64,000 bases of DNA, from contig NZ_JBHJHQ010000007.1 of NCBI RefSeq assembly GCF_042219825.1, positions 62,001-126,000 on the forward strand, read 5' to 3'. The position numbers were made by a program, and so were the translations under genes. The notes under the pieces are model-generated. The model was not told where the DNA came from. It did no database searches and saw only the letters and a list, made by a program, of their open reading frames with translations. Shown here one piece after another: positions 8,449 to 18,028 of this stretch (positions are counted from its first letter, which is position 1; every line of letters begins with the position of its first letter). This stretch comes from JBHJHP01 sp042219825 (GTDB taxonomy: Bacteria > Bacteroidota > Bacteroidia > Bacteroidales > UBA5342).

Positions 8449-9153
8449 TTACTCATTGTCGACTTTTTCACCTTTTCTGTAGTAATAGATCAGTCCGTAG
8501 TCGCGACATTTTTGAAGTCGCCTGTCAGGATCTTCAACTTCTGCAAAATGCCTTTCCACCTCATTCCAGATAGTCAGAATAATGTCATCTGCCCTGTTGC
8601 GTAATCCGGCAATGTTTTCGAGGTAACGTGCCGTGTTATTCTGTAACACTTTCTGTTTATTGTAAGCGTCTCGGAATATATCGTAATGAACTTTCACATT
8701 GGCAATGGACGGAGAGTAAATAGCAGTTCCACCCTGTGATATTCTCTGGCGCTCACCTTCTATGATTTTATGACCCCAATGAATCAGCGAGTCATCCGAG
8801 CTTAAATCCGGTACTGACTTTGTATTTGGTTCAAGACCGTATAGTTCCTGATTCACAGCCTTAACCTCACCACGTATCACCGCAAGGTTCATGACCTGAA
8901 TAAAATGAGAGATGTACAATCTGGCTTTTTTAATTTTTTCCTGATACTTTAGGTTTGAGGCAACCTGAAGTTCATGCGCCTGTTTGTATTCAAACAAAGC
9001 TTTTTCAAACAACGGGAGAAAAGATTTGATCTCTACAAGCGTTTTTTGAGTAAACGCAAGGTCGTACATGTCTAAAATTTCGCCCTTTTGCAGAGCTCTG
9101 TGCAGAGAACGCAAGCGGGCCTGGTCTGTGTTTGGAAGTCTTCTGTATGGCAT
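8449..9153 (-). CDS. conserved helical protein of unknown function
   Basis: The 234-residue protein has no signal peptide or membrane segment. It is rich in charged residues and predicted mainly alpha-helical, with coiled-coil-like stretches around 45-90 and 160-220. Conspicuous short motifs are 'MPYRRLPNTDQARLRSL' at the start and 'DPDRRLQKCRDYGLIYYYRK' near the end. I do not recognise a characterised family; similar proteins appear in other Bacteroidota, sometimes with a partner gene, but none is present here. It is transcribed alone, convergent with the acyl-CoA synthetase and divergent from sucC. No function is proposed. Confidence 0.75.
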   Translation of the reverse strand: MPYRRLPNTDQARLRSLHRALQKGEILDMYDLAFTQKTLVEIKSFLPLFEKALFEYKQAHELQVASNLKYQEKIKKARLYISHFIQVMNLAVIRGEVKAVNQELYGLEPNTKSVPDLSSDDSLIHWGHKIIEGERQRISQGGTAIYSPSIANVKVHYDIFRDAYNKQKVLQNNTARYLENIAGLRNRADDIILTIWNEVERHFAEVEDPDRRLQKCRDYGLIYYYRKGEKVDNE

Positions 9154-9479
9154 CTTGTTGATTATGAACCATAAAGAAATAAAAAAAACTGCGAATAAAA
9201 AAATATTATCATAAAAAAATAGCTATTCTCGCTCAAAAAAATAATATTTAGTAAACATTAAATTAAATATTGGCATTTGAATGTTAATTTTTATTTGCTT
9301 AAATATGATGTGAGTGATAGTTTGAAGCAATGAATTAATTATTATTTTTATTGGTTAAATAATTATCAGAAAGTTTTTGGGCTAAGTATGGTATAAATTT
9401 TTGCTTCTTACATTAAAAAAAATCCTTTCTGAACCAAACTCATAAAGAAAACGTTAATTAGGTTAAAATCAAAAAGCGT
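9154..9479. other. AT-rich intergenic region (divergent promoters of helical protein and sucC)
   Basis: This 326-bp stretch is strongly AT-rich with several A/T tracts. No open frame, tRNA or clear hairpin was found. No exact TAnnTTTG box is present; a near match (AATTTTTG) lies about 80 bp before sucC. It presumably holds both divergent promoters. Confidence 0.6.
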
Positions 9480-10667
9480 ATGAACCTTCACGAATATCAA
9501 AGTAAAGAACTTCTTGCCAGAAATGGCGTACCGGTACAGTTGGGTTATGTGGCTACGAGCATGGACGAAGCCATGGATGCGGCCCAAAAAATCGAGTCAG
9601 AAACCAAAGGTGGTGTTTGGGTTATTAAAGCCCAGGTGCATGCCGGAGGAAGAGGGAAAGCCGGAGGCGTAAAAGTTGCATTTTCACACGATGAAGTTAA
9701 GGATAAGGCTTCAGCCATTCTTGGGATGAAGATTGTGAATAACCAGACAGGGAGTGCAGGAAAGCTGGTAAGAAAGATATTGATAGCTGAGGATGTTTAT
9801 TATAAAGGGAAGCAGGATCCGAAAGAATATTATATGAGCATTCTTTTAAACCGTGCAACCGGGAAAAATATTGTTTTGTATTCACCTGAAGGAGGTATGG
9901 ATATTGAAGAGGTTTCCGAAAAATTCCCTGAAAAAATATTTACAGAAACCGTAGAGCCCGGATTTGGGTTGACTGATTTTCAGGCACGAAAGATCGCCTT
10001 TAATCTCGGAATGGAAGGAACAGCCGTAAAGGATATGATAAAGTTCGTAAAGGGACTTTACCAGACTTATGTGCAAAATGATGCCTCTCTGGTTGAGATC
10101 AACCCGGTACTGAGAACATCGGATAATCATATTGTGGCTGTGGATGCCAAAATGAGTATTGATGACAATGCCTTGTACCGCCATCCTGATCTCGAAGCTA
10201 TGATGGACAAGGATGAGGAAGATCCAGCTGAACTTGAAGCAGCAGAACACAGTCTGAACTTTGTGAAGCTGGATGGCAATGTTGGATGTATGGTAAACGG
10301 TGCAGGTCTGGCCATGGCAACCATGGATGCAATTAAACTTTCAGGTGGTGAGCCGGCGAACTTTCTTGATGTTGGAGGAGGTGCCAATGCTGAACGTGTG
10401 GAAGCCGGTCTTCGTATTATATTAAAGGATCCAAGTGTGAAAATTGTACTGATCAACATATTTGGTGGCATTGTTCGTTGCGACCGTGTGGCAAATGGTG
10501 TGGTTCAGGCATATAAAAACCTTGGTGATATTGCTGTTCCTATGGTGGTTCGTTTGCAGGGTACCAATGCAGAAGAAGGTGCTGCCATTATTCAGGAAAG
10601 TGGCTTAAAGGTTCATGGCGTGACCACCATTGATGAAGCAACTGAAAAAATTAAGGAGTTATTATAG
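9480..10667 (+). CDS. sucC: succinyl-CoA synthetase beta subunit (ADP-forming)
   Basis: The 395-residue protein starts 'MNLHEYQSKELLARNGVPV' and has the ATP-grasp glycine-rich segment 'VHAGGRGKAGGVK', the 'EINPV' metal-binding motif, and the CoA-ligase domain signature 'NIFGGIVRCDRVANG'. It pairs with the alpha subunit (SucD) to interconvert succinyl-CoA + ADP + Pi and succinate + ATP in the cytoplasm. The alpha subunit gene is not next to it, as in several other Bacteroidota where the two are separated. A strong hairpin terminator follows directly, so the gene is monocistronic. Confidence 0.96.
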   Translation: MNLHEYQSKELLARNGVPVQLGYVATSMDEAMDAAQKIESETKGGVWVIKAQVHAGGRGKAGGVKVAFSHDEVKDKASAILGMKIVNNQTGSAGKLVRKILIAEDVYYKGKQDPKEYYMSILLNRATGKNIVLYSPEGGMDIEEVSEKFPEKIFTETVEPGFGLTDFQARKIAFNLGMEGTAVKDMIKFVKGLYQTYVQNDASLVEINPVLRTSDNHIVAVDAKMSIDDNALYRHPDLEAMMDKDEEDPAELEAAEHSLNFVKLDGNVGCMVNGAGLAMATMDAIKLSGGEPANFLDVGGGANAERVEAGLRIILKDPSVKIVLINIFGGIVRCDRVANGVVQAYKNLGDIAVPMVVRLQGTNAEEGAAIIQESGLKVHGVTTIDEATEKIKELL

Positions 10668-10697
10668 GTTAATTGAAACAAATTTTAATCATTGCTA

Positions 10698-10746
10698 AAG
10701 AACTGGCAAAATTATTTGAGATGGTTTTGTCAGTTCTTGTTTTTAT
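10698..10746 (+). terminator. intrinsic terminator after sucC
   Basis: A 14-bp stem (10698-10711 with 10725-10738, one G-T pair) is followed by a T-rich run. Confidence 0.8.
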
Positions 10747-10748
10747 TT

Positions 10749-10756
10749 TATATTTG
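10749..10756 (+). promoter_or_regulatory. TAnnTTTG promoter of tRNA-fMet
   Basis: TATATTTG is an exact consensus match. A TTG at 10727-10729 lies 19 bp upstream, the expected -33 spacing. It overlaps the sucC terminator region. Confidence 0.55.
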
Positions 10757-10808
10757 CACCCGCCAAAGGGCAAATGAAACAGAAAAGTATTACTTAAAGA
10801 TATTATAT

Positions 10809-10883
<75 letters not shown>

Positions 10884-10889
10884 AAAAAT

Positions 10890-10923
10890 AAGGATGATTG
10901 TGTAAACGGTTATCCTTTTTTTT
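10890..10923 (+). terminator. intrinsic terminator after tRNA-fMet
   Basis: The outer stem AAGGAT (10890-10895) pairs with ATCCTT (10912-10917), extended inward by about six pairs including G-T, and is followed by T8. Confidence 0.7.
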
Positions 10924-10942
10924 GTGCCCTAAAGGTTAAATT

Positions 10943-11194
10943 ATGGAATTCGTTGTTTATGTTCTGTTTTCACCATCTTTCAAAAAAACATATGTTGGAT
11001 TTACATCAGATCTGATTTCAAGATTTTGGTCACACAATAAATATGCTACAAAGGGGTATACTAAGAAGTTTAGGCCATGGATTGTGGTATATATTGAATT
11101 CTTTCACGAAAAGTCAAAGGCAATGAGAAGGGAGAAATACTTTAAATCTGGAATCGGCAGAAATGAAATAAAAGTTATTATAAGAGAATATTAG
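10943..11194 (+). CDS. single-domain GIY-YIG endonuclease family protein
   Basis: The 83-residue protein is one GIY-YIG domain: 'VYVLFSPSFKKTYVGFT' supplies the paired motif (VYV...YVG), followed by the conserved arginine (SDLISRF), and 'AMRREKYFKSG', in which E is the probable metal ligand. This is the UPF0213/COG2827-like group of small nuclease-like proteins, common in Bacteroidota, whose roles are mostly unknown. It sits alone between tRNA-fMet and a duplicated 3' part of the same tRNA, which suggests arrival by an insertion that regenerated the tRNA end. The start ATG fits the domain boundary. Confidence 0.88.
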   Translation: MEFVVYVLFSPSFKKTYVGFTSDLISRFWSHNKYATKGYTKKFRPWIVVYIEFFHEKSKAMRREKYFKSGIGRNEIKVIIREY

Positions 11195-11195
11195 G

Positions 11196-11249
11196 AGGGC
11201 TCATATCCGCCTTAGGCGGGACGCAGGTTCGAGTCCTGTCCCCGCTACT
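11196..11249 (+). repeat. tRNA-fMet remnant (duplicated 3' part)
   Basis: Positions 11222-11249 repeat 10856-10883 exactly, and 'GGGCTCATA' (starting at 11198) repeats the anticodon region. Between them the original anticodon 3' strand is replaced by a small CCGCC/GGCGG hairpin. No complete cloverleaf can form, so this is a truncated tRNA copy. Confidence 0.88.
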
Positions 11250-11251
11250 GC

Positions 11252-11290
11252 AAGTCCCTGAAAACAAAGTTTTCAGGGACTTTTATTTTT
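11252..11290 (+). terminator. intrinsic terminator after tRNA remnant
   Basis: A perfect 14-bp stem (11252-11265 with 11269-11282, loop AAA) is followed by a T-rich run. It may be the ancestral terminator of the tRNA-fMet gene, displaced by the insertion. Confidence 0.85.
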
Positions 11291-11425
11291 GTATAGTTCT
11301 GAAAACAGTCAACCGAAATCAGGACGATTCAGGTCGCCAATCTGGCGCCTTTTTAAATTAAATTTAGTTATTCACTGGTTTGGTCCTGATTCAATATATG
11401 GATGATTGCTTTTCCGTTAAAAATT

Positions 11426-12556
11426 TTAAATCTGGTCAATAATTTGTAAAACAATACGATTCATAAACTGTGGATTGTATTTTAAATCTGTTTCGCCCGT
11501 ACGCACAATAATTATCTTCTTTTTAGGATAGATTAATATCAATTGCCCGTAAAGACCTCTGGCATAATAGTAATCCGGCTGTAAAGGATCAAATCTTATG
11601 TTATACTGAAAATCACTGCAGCTGCCATCTGTTGTATCCCTTTTTGTTGCATTATTTATAAATTCTTCAGATAACAGCCGATTGTTATTCCATAATCCTT
11701 TATTTATGTACAATCTGCCAAGTTTTGCCATATCTATTGCGGTACAATTTAAATTTGAAAACCCTTTTTCAATCGGATTTTTTCTTTTATTGTCAACACT
11801 CCATCTTGCCTCATATTGCATTCCGATTGGTTGCCAGATTTTTTCCTGTAAATATTCTGATACACTAACCCCTGTTGCTCTTTCTAATATCAAAGTTAGC
11901 AGCTGAACATTAACGCTGCTGTAATGCGTTTTCTCTCCGGGTTTTTCGGATATCTCTGCCTTAAACACTAACTTTCTTAAATGGTGAGTGTAGTAGTACT
12001 TTGCATTATCAGAAAAGGGACTGAATTCGGCATCAGAGAACTTTATGCCTGAGGTATGCAGTAACAGATGTTTTATAGTTATTTTACTGAAACCTTCTTT
12101 TACAGCCAATTCAGGAAGGTATTCGGTGATAGCCTGGTCTACATTTTTTATCATTCCCTCATTTATTGCTATCCCGGTTAATGTTGTAACAAAAATCTTT
12201 GTAACAGAAAACGTATTAAAAATAGAACTTTCCTGATAGGCGTTATTGTATTTTTCATATAATAACGTGTCATTTCTGATGATTAAGAACGCTGCCGTCT
12301 TTGAATCTTCAAGATACGTATCAAGAGTTACTACATTGGGCAATAATAAATTATAATTCGTAAAAACGGTTGATCCTAGATCATTTAATCGCTCAGGTTT
12401 ATGAAAATTAAAAACGGATTCAGGCGTATTTTTAATTACACGATATGGAAAGATTTTATAATCTGACGTATCAGGAACATTATAAATTATACAACAGGAT
12501 GACATTATCACTGTAACAGCAATGATGATCATGACAATTTTATGGTGATTTTGCAT
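11426..12556 (-). CDS. serine hydrolase lipoprotein (class C beta-lactamase-like)
   Basis: The 376-residue protein has a lipoprotein signal (hydrophobic stretch ending VIMSSC, Cys21). The penicillin-binding fold motifs are present: S-V-T-K at residues 117-120 (nucleophile Ser117 and Lys120) and Y212-S-S; 'HLLLHTSGI' is the usual following helix. The third motif is degenerate (RTGE near the end). Such proteins act as esterases, D-aminopeptidases or DD-peptidase-like enzymes more often than as true beta-lactamases; the substrate is unknown. It is a lone gene read leftward. A second protein of the same superfamily lies at 33154-34884. Confidence 0.85.
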   Translation of the reverse strand: MQNHHKIVMIIIAVTVIMSSCCIIYNVPDTSDYKIFPYRVIKNTPESVFNFHKPERLNDLGSTVFTNYNLLLPNVVTLDTYLEDSKTAAFLIIRNDTLLYEKYNNAYQESSIFNTFSVTKIFVTTLTGIAINEGMIKNVDQAITEYLPELAVKEGFSKITIKHLLLHTSGIKFSDAEFSPFSDNAKYYYTHHLRKLVFKAEISEKPGEKTHYSSVNVQLLTLILERATGVSVSEYLQEKIWQPIGMQYEARWSVDNKRKNPIEKGFSNLNCTAIDMAKLGRLYINKGLWNNNRLLSEEFINNATKRDTTDGSCSDFQYNIRFDPLQPDYYYARGLYGQLILIYPKKKIIIVRTGETDLKYNPQFMNRIVLQIIDQI

Positions 12557-13154
12557 ACTAAACAGAATATGTTAAGCCGGATAAACCTGAATTATCATCC
12601 GCTTATAACCTCAGTGCTTTACGACCTTTGTTTTATATTGTTCACTCCTGATTTATAACGTTGACGGACCATCCTGAGGAAACTGTAAAACGGCAGAGAC
12701 TACAATGGAAGTAGGATGCGTCATGGTATGCCAGCTTTGGATTATTAAAAAGAAATTCATCATGTAATCAGACATTTTATTCTGCAATGAGAGATAACAG
12801 GGGCAAATTATATCTAAAGTTACGGAAGTTATTCCCTCGTGTCCATCGGTATTGTCTCAAAATGTATCGGTATCGTCTCAAAATTGTGGTTCATACATAA
12901 TAATAGTCCGCGATAGTTTTGGACAGGATGCCTTAATCAGATCTTACAGATTATGATCATGGATATTTGTGTCATCCGGACAGATGCCAAATTGGGTGAC
13001 AAATTGCTTTAACTCTTTCTTTTGCTTAACTTTGAGTGAAGTTCGTTTAAAAAACCTCAAAAAGGATAAAGTCCATTTATATCTGCATATAGAATTAATT
13101 CGGGTCCGTTTTATTTTCAAATCCATTTAGAAAGGATTTAACTTAATTCCGAAG
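12557..13154. other. 598-bp intergenic region with tandem 21-bp motif
   Basis: No credible gene was found; a 60-codon frame on the minus strand (12944-13126) lacks support. The region contains two head-to-tail copies of a 21-bp motif (12845-12886), which recurs at 20511-20552. The remainder is ordinary AT-rich spacer, including the promoter of the next gene, whose -7 box I could not pinpoint. Confidence 0.6.
12845..12886 (+). repeat. two tandem copies of 21-bp motif (locus 1)
   Basis: The core is CGGTATYGTCTCAAAAT. Copies are 12845-12865 and 12866-12886. The second copy differs from the copy at 20532-20552 at a single base. Confidence 0.85.
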
Positions 13155-16100
13155 ATGATGAAAGCAGCTACCAACACCATTCATTTTGGCTTTGACCTGG
13201 GATCTATTTCCATTAACACTGTGGTGATGGACAGTAAGAAGCGTATTATTGAGAACAGGTATGACAAGTGCCATGGTAAACCATTTGAATTGTTCCTGAC
13301 CATATTGAGTGACTTGCAAAAACGATATGCAGGGAAGAAAATAGGTCTGATCGGACTAACGGGTACAGGAGGAAAGCTGGCATCAGAACTTATCGGAGGG
13401 AAATACATCAATGAAATTGTGGCTCAGTCAACCTCTGTGGCAAAACTCCATCCGGAAGTAAAAACAGTCATTGAAATGGGAGGAGAAGATTCCAAACTGA
13501 TCTTTATGGAAGAAGTAGAAAAGAATGCTTCAAGGTTATCTGATTTTTCAATGAACACCCTATGCGCAGCCGGGACGGGTTCTTTTTTGGATCAGCAGGC
13601 CAGGCGCATCGGGATATCCATTGAGGATGAATTTGGCGAGCTGTCACTCAGTTCTGATAATCCACCAAGAATTGCAGGCAGGTGTTCTGTATTTGCTAAA
13701 AGTGATATGATCCACCTGCAGCAAATTGCCACACCTGTACATGATATCGTGGCCGGACTTTGTTTTGCAGTTGCCAGGAATTTCATCAGTACACTTGGGC
13801 GCGGTAAAACCATTCGTTTCCCGGTCGTTTTTCAGGGTGGTGTTGCAGCAAATAAAGGGATGGTACGTGCATTTCGTGAATTACTGCATGCGGAAAACGG
13901 GGACCTGCTAGTTCCTGTGTATCATGCTTCCATGGGTGCTCTTGGCACCTTGTATTACCTGTTTGACAAGCCGGAAGAACATAATGTTGATTTCCGGGGG
14001 ACGCAAAGACTGAAAGAATATATAAACGGGGAAAAATCCAGGGGGAAAACTTTTTTACCGCTTCATAATCCTGATGTGAAACATGATAAAAGCGTGTTTC
14101 CGATTCCTGACGGTATAAATGACTATGCGGTATATCTCGGGTTGGATATTGGTTCTCTCAGTACAAATGTGGTTCTTATAGATGATGAGAACCGGGTGAT
14201 AGCCAGAAGGTATCTACCCACGGCAAGTAAACCACTGGATGCCATCAGAAAGGGCATGTCAGAAATTTTTGAAGAGGTTGGTGAACGTGTAGTGGTAAAA
14301 GGAGCAGGTACAACCGGATCAGGAAGGTATCTGACCGGTGATTTTATAGGAGCCGATCTGATAAGGAATGAAATTACAGCACAGGCCACAGCGGCCATAG
14401 TCTTTGATCCTGAGGTGGACACCATTTTTGAAATCGGGGGGCAGGATTCAAAATATATAAGTATAGACAATGGTGTTGTGGTTGATTTTGAGATGAACAA
14501 GGTGTGTGCTGCCGGAACGGGATCGTTCCTTGAAGAGCAGGCTGAAAAGTTAGGCATAAACATCATCGAAGAATTCGGTAATCTGGCCCTTGATGCCAGG
14601 CAACCTGCAGGACTTGGTGACCGGTGTACTGTTTTTATGGAATCAGACCTTAACTCATTTCAGCAAAAAGGAGTGGAAACTGAAAATCTTGTTGGAGGGC
14701 TGGCCTATTCCATCGTGCATAATTATATCCAAAAGGTGGTTCGTAAAAAACGCATTGGTGATCATATCCTTTTTCAGGGAGGTGTTACGAATAACCATGC
14801 TGTGGTTGCTGCATTTGAGAAAGTGACCGGCAAAAAGATGCATCTGCCGCCACATTTTGATGTTACAGGTGCTATCGGAGCCGCTATTCTGGCACGTGAT
14901 TATGTTAAACAGAATAACATCAAAACCAGGTTTAAGGGATTTGACATCAGTAAAGTCCCTTATTCCGTCGACAAATTTACGTGTAAAGCTTGTTCAAACC
15001 AGTGCCAGATAAGACGGGTAACCATTGAAGGTGAGAAAAAGCCGCTCTACTATGGTGGCAGATGCGAGAAATACGAACTTGATGAACGCAAAGGTAAAGG
15101 AGAGGGCATTCCCAATCTGTTTGAGGATCGAGTTGCAATGTTAACGGATGGTTACAGGGAACCGGAACCTGATAAAACAAAAACAACTATAGGTATTCCG
15201 CGGGGACTGATGATATACTACCAGCAATTTCCGTTCTGGAGAACATTTTTTGAAGACCTGGGATCCAGGGTTGTCGTATCGGAAAAAACCAACAGCCAGA
15301 CTGTAAAGAAGGCACTTAACCTGATTGTTGCTGAAACGTGTTTCCCTGTGGAGGTCATGCATGGTCATATTTATGAATTGCTGGATGATGAAACAGTTGA
15401 CTATGTTTTCACCCCATTTATTATTAATAATAAGGCTGAAGAGGAAAATCCAACTTCCAATTGTAATTGTCCGTGGGTACAGTCATTCCCTTTTATGGTT
15501 CAGGCCTCGGTTGATAAATCCAAAAGGGGAAAGATGCTTATTCCGACTCTCACGATGAGGTATTTTGGAAAGGTAACGGCTAAGGAACTGTATGAATATT
15601 TCGGCAGGAAATTTAAGATATCAAAGAGCAGGATCACTAAGGCGATGTATCATGCCGATAAGAAACAAACCGAATTCGAACAAAAAGTTGCCATGCGTGG
15701 TCGTGAAGTTCTTAAAAATCTTCCTGCTGACAGGGAATGCCTCGTAATTGTTGGACGACCTTATAATACCGGAGATCCTGCACTAAACCTGAGTATTGTT
15801 GAAAAACTGATAAATCTTAATGTATTACCTGTTCCTATGGATTTTCTTCCAATTGAGGAACAGCATATCACCAATGAATATTCAAAGATGTACTGGCCAA
15901 ACGGGCAACGCATTCTGGCTGCGGCAAGGTATATTTCAGAACATGAAAAGCTCCATGCAGTTTATATGGGAAATTTCCGTTGCGGGCCGGATTCATTCCT
16001 GGCACACTTCTTTCATGAAGAAATGGCCGGGAAACCCTACATGGAGATTGAAATCGATGAGCACAGTGCAGATGCCGGTATGATAACCAGGTATGAAGCT

Positions 16101-17444
16101 TTTCTGGACAGCCTGAAAGGTTCAGGTTTAAAAAAGAATAAACTGCCCAAGAAAATTATTCGTCCCGGAAAATCCGTTCATACACCGATGGAAGGCAGAA
16201 CACTTTACTTTCCGTACATGAGCGATGCCTCTGTTCTTGTGGCAGCAGCGTGCAGAAGCTTTGGAATCCAATCTGAATCCCTTCCCATGCAGACACAGGA
16301 GGATATTGAACTGGCAAGAAAACATACCTCTGCAAGAGAATGCTTTCCGATGATATGTACAACGGGTAGTTTTCTGAAGAAACTTATGGAACCTGGAGTT
16401 GATGCTTCTAAAGTCAGTTTTTTCATGCCGGATCATAACGGCCCCTGCAGGTTCGGGCAATATAATAAGTTCCAGCGGATCCTGTTTAACAGGCTTGGCT
16501 TTGAAAAGGCAGAGATTATTTCACCCAGCAACGATAACAGCTATGAAGATATCTCCGGAGGACATGGTACAAAACTTCGTCTGAAAATCTGGAAAATGTT
16601 TGTGGCATACGATGTCTTACGGAAATTTAAACAGGAACATAAACCGTATGAACTCATTCCCGGAAATACCGAAAGGATTTATAAGGAAGGCCTTGGAATA
16701 TTGGAAAAATGTGCTGAGAATGATTCAAAAGAGATTCCTGAGATCCTGGAGAAGATAGGTCACATGTTTATGGAGATTCCTGTTTCAAACGGGAAGCGTA
16801 AACCTGTTATCGGAGTTCTCGGAGAAATTTTCATGCGGGACAACCCCTTCTGCAGCTCTTACATAATTGACAGGCTTGAAAAATTCGGTGCTGAAACATG
16901 GATTGCCGGTATCTCTGAATGGGTTGTGTATTCAACGCTACGATATACGCGTGACAGCAGATGGAAAGGTGATCGTACAGGTATCCTGAAGTCACAGCTG
17001 CAGGAATTCACACAAAATATAACAGCCAGAAGAATAGTTAAGCGTGTATCCCAGATGTTTGATAATAACCTTGAAGTTTCTGTTATGGAAATGCTTGAAG
17101 CCTGCGGCCCGTATATCCATCGTCATTATGATGGTGATCCGGCACCGAACCTTGGAACGTCAGTGGTTTTATCAGGGCGGGGCATATCCGGTATTGCCAA
17201 TATTGAACCTTTTACCTGTATGCCGGGAACAATAGTACGTTCAGTGGCAGATAGTTTCAGGGCTGATCATCAGAATATTCCTATGGTTCACATTTCATAT
17301 GACGGGCAGGAGGACACCTCGATCGAACTCAGACTACAGGCATTCATGCATCAGGCATACCAGTACCGGGACCAAAAAGGATTATTTAAGTTCAATAAGG
17401 TCCTGAAAAGCGAAAATACACAAATACAAATGATGGGGAATTAA
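13155..17444 (+). CDS. giant acyl-CoA dehydratase activase / HgdB-like fusion protein
   Basis: The 1429-residue protein contains two successive BadF/BadG/BcrA/BcrD-type ATPase (activase) domains (about 8-270 and 325-580). Each has an ASKHA phosphate loop (FDLGSIS; LDIGSLS), a CAAGTGSFL motif (C137; C451) and a second cysteine 40 residues later (C177; C491); in HgdC such pairs hold a [4Fe-4S] cluster between two monomers. A Cys cluster follows (C610, C613, C617, C637), then a DUF2229-like region (about 680-890) and an HgdB/BcrC-like C-terminal part with 'CGPDSFL', 'ARECFPMICTTG' and 'GPCRFGQY'. Known relatives transfer an electron at ATP cost to 2-hydroxyacyl-CoA dehydratases or benzoyl-CoA reductases. 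Here activator and acceptor modules are in one chain. The substrate is unknown; large proteins of this layout are uncharacterised. Confidence 0.9.
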   Translation: MMKAATNTIHFGFDLGSISINTVVMDSKKRIIENRYDKCHGKPFELFLTILSDLQKRYAGKKIGLIGLTGTGGKLASELIGGKYINEIVAQSTSVAKLHPEVKTVIEMGGEDSKLIFMEEVEKNASRLSDFSMNTLCAAGTGSFLDQQARRIGISIEDEFGELSLSSDNPPRIAGRCSVFAKSDMIHLQQIATPVHDIVAGLCFAVARNFISTLGRGKTIRFPVVFQGGVAANKGMVRAFRELLHAENGDLLVPVYHASMGALGTLYYLFDKPEEHNVDFRGTQRLKEYINGEKSRGKTFLPLHNPDVKHDKSVFPIPDGINDYAVYLGLDIGSLSTNVVLIDDENRVIARRYLPTASKPLDAIRKGMSEIFEEVGERVVVKGAGTTGSGRYLTGDFIGADLIRNEITAQATAAIVFDPEVDTIFEIGGQDSKYISIDNGVVVDFEMNKVCAAGTGSFLEEQAEKLGINIIEEFGNLALDARQPAGLGDRCTVFMESDLNSFQQKGVETENLVGGLAYSIVHNYIQKVVRKKRIGDHILFQGGVTNNHAVVAAFEKVTGKKMHLPPHFDVTGAIGAAILARDYVKQNNIKTRFKGFDISKVPYSVDKFTCKACSNQCQIRRVTIEGEKKPLYYGGRCEKYELDERKGKGEGIPNLFEDRVAMLTDGYREPEPDKTKTTIGIPRGLMIYYQQFPFWRTFFEDLGSRVVVSEKTNSQTVKKALNLIVAETCFPVEVMHGHIYELLDDETVDYVFTPFIINNKAEEENPTSNCNCPWVQSFPFMVQASVDKSKRGKMLIPTLTMRYFGKVTAKELYEYFGRKFKISKSRITKAMYHADKKQTEFEQKVAMRGREVLKNLPADRECLVIVGRPYNTGDPALNLSIVEKLINLNVLPVPMDFLPIEEQHITNEYSKMYWPNGQRILAAARYISEHEKLHAVYMGNFRCGPDSFLAHFFHEEMAGKPYMEIEIDEHSADAGMITRYEAFLDSLKGSGLKKNKLPKKIIRPGKSVHTPMEGRTLYFPYMSDASVLVAAACRSFGIQSESLPMQTQEDIELARKHTSARECFPMICTTGSFLKKLMEPGVDASKVSFFMPDHNGPCRFGQYNKFQRILFNRLGFEKAEIISPSNDNSYEDISGGHGTKLRLKIWKMFVAYDVLRKFKQEHKPYELIPGNTERIYKEGLGILEKCAENDSKEIPEILEKIGHMFMEIPVSNGKRKPVIGVLGEIFMRDNPFCSSYIIDRLEKFGAETWIAGISEWVVYSTLRYTRDSRWKGDRTGILKSQLQEFTQNITARRIVKRVSQMFDNNLEVSVMEMLEACGPYIHRHYDGDPAPNLGTSVVLSGRGISGIANIEPFTCMPGTIVRSVADSFRADHQNIPMVHISYDGQEDTSIELRLQAFMHQAYQYRDQKGLFKFNKVLKSENTQIQMMGN

Positions 17445-17446
17445 TG

Positions 17447-17857
17447 TCACTTAATTGCCCAGTCGTTTACTATTACATTTAAGGTCCCCAGTTGATTCAG
17501 TTCATCAATTGCGGGTTGTAATTTCTTTATCACGTCATCTCCTTTTTCAGTAGGACTTCCGTCATCCTGCCAGTAAGTATTAAATACATCTTTTGATTTA
17601 TAAACGTATATCATTCCATATTGTCCCTCAGTTTCCCTGTTAAGTCCTTTGGTGATAAAAATTTTACATTCGGCAAGTTTTTCGTATACCGGAATTAATT
17701 TATCTTCCAGTACAGCCAAATACTGACTCATGCTCACATCCTGATTAAGATTTACTGTTAAGGTGTGAATACAAACCACACCATCTTTCTGAAGTTTTTG
17801 TCCATAGGTAAAGCATACAGTTAAAATGAAAACTGAAAGAAGAACGAGTTTTTTCAT
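17447..17857 (-). CDS. small secreted protein of unknown function
   Basis: The 136-residue product has a clear N-terminal signal peptide (MKKLVLLSVFILTVCFTYGQ, cleavage near residue 19-20). The mature part of about 115 residues alternates strand-like and helical stretches ('VVCIHTLTVNL', 'YGMIYVYKSKDVFNTYW'), compatible with a dimeric alpha/beta-barrel (ABM-like) fold, but this is a guess from pattern only. It is convergent with the giant activase gene, only 2 bp apart. No catalytic motif is seen. Confidence 0.75.
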   Translation of the reverse strand: MKKLVLLSVFILTVCFTYGQKLQKDGVVCIHTLTVNLNQDVSMSQYLAVLEDKLIPVYEKLAECKIFITKGLNRETEGQYGMIYVYKSKDVFNTYWQDDGSPTEKGDDVIKKLQPAIDELNQLGTLNVIVNDWAIK

Positions 17858-18028
17858 AATGATCCTGAATTTAATTAAACAAAGAAGTCGGTAAGAATAA
17901 ATACATCAATCGTATAAGCAGAATGTATTCTGCAAAATGAGAGGTAGGTTGGACTAATTAACACATAAAGTTACTGTATTAAACAACAAATTTCCAACAT
18001 TACTGCGCCGGTATTGGTATCAAGCGAT

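Noticed and set aside
11426..12556. True beta-lactamase resistance gene
   Set aside because: Only the general fold motifs are present and the third motif is degenerate; no basis for a resistance claim.
12944..13126. 60-codon minus-strand frame before the activase gene
   Set aside because: Lysine/arginine-rich translation of AT-rich spacer, no start signal or homology.
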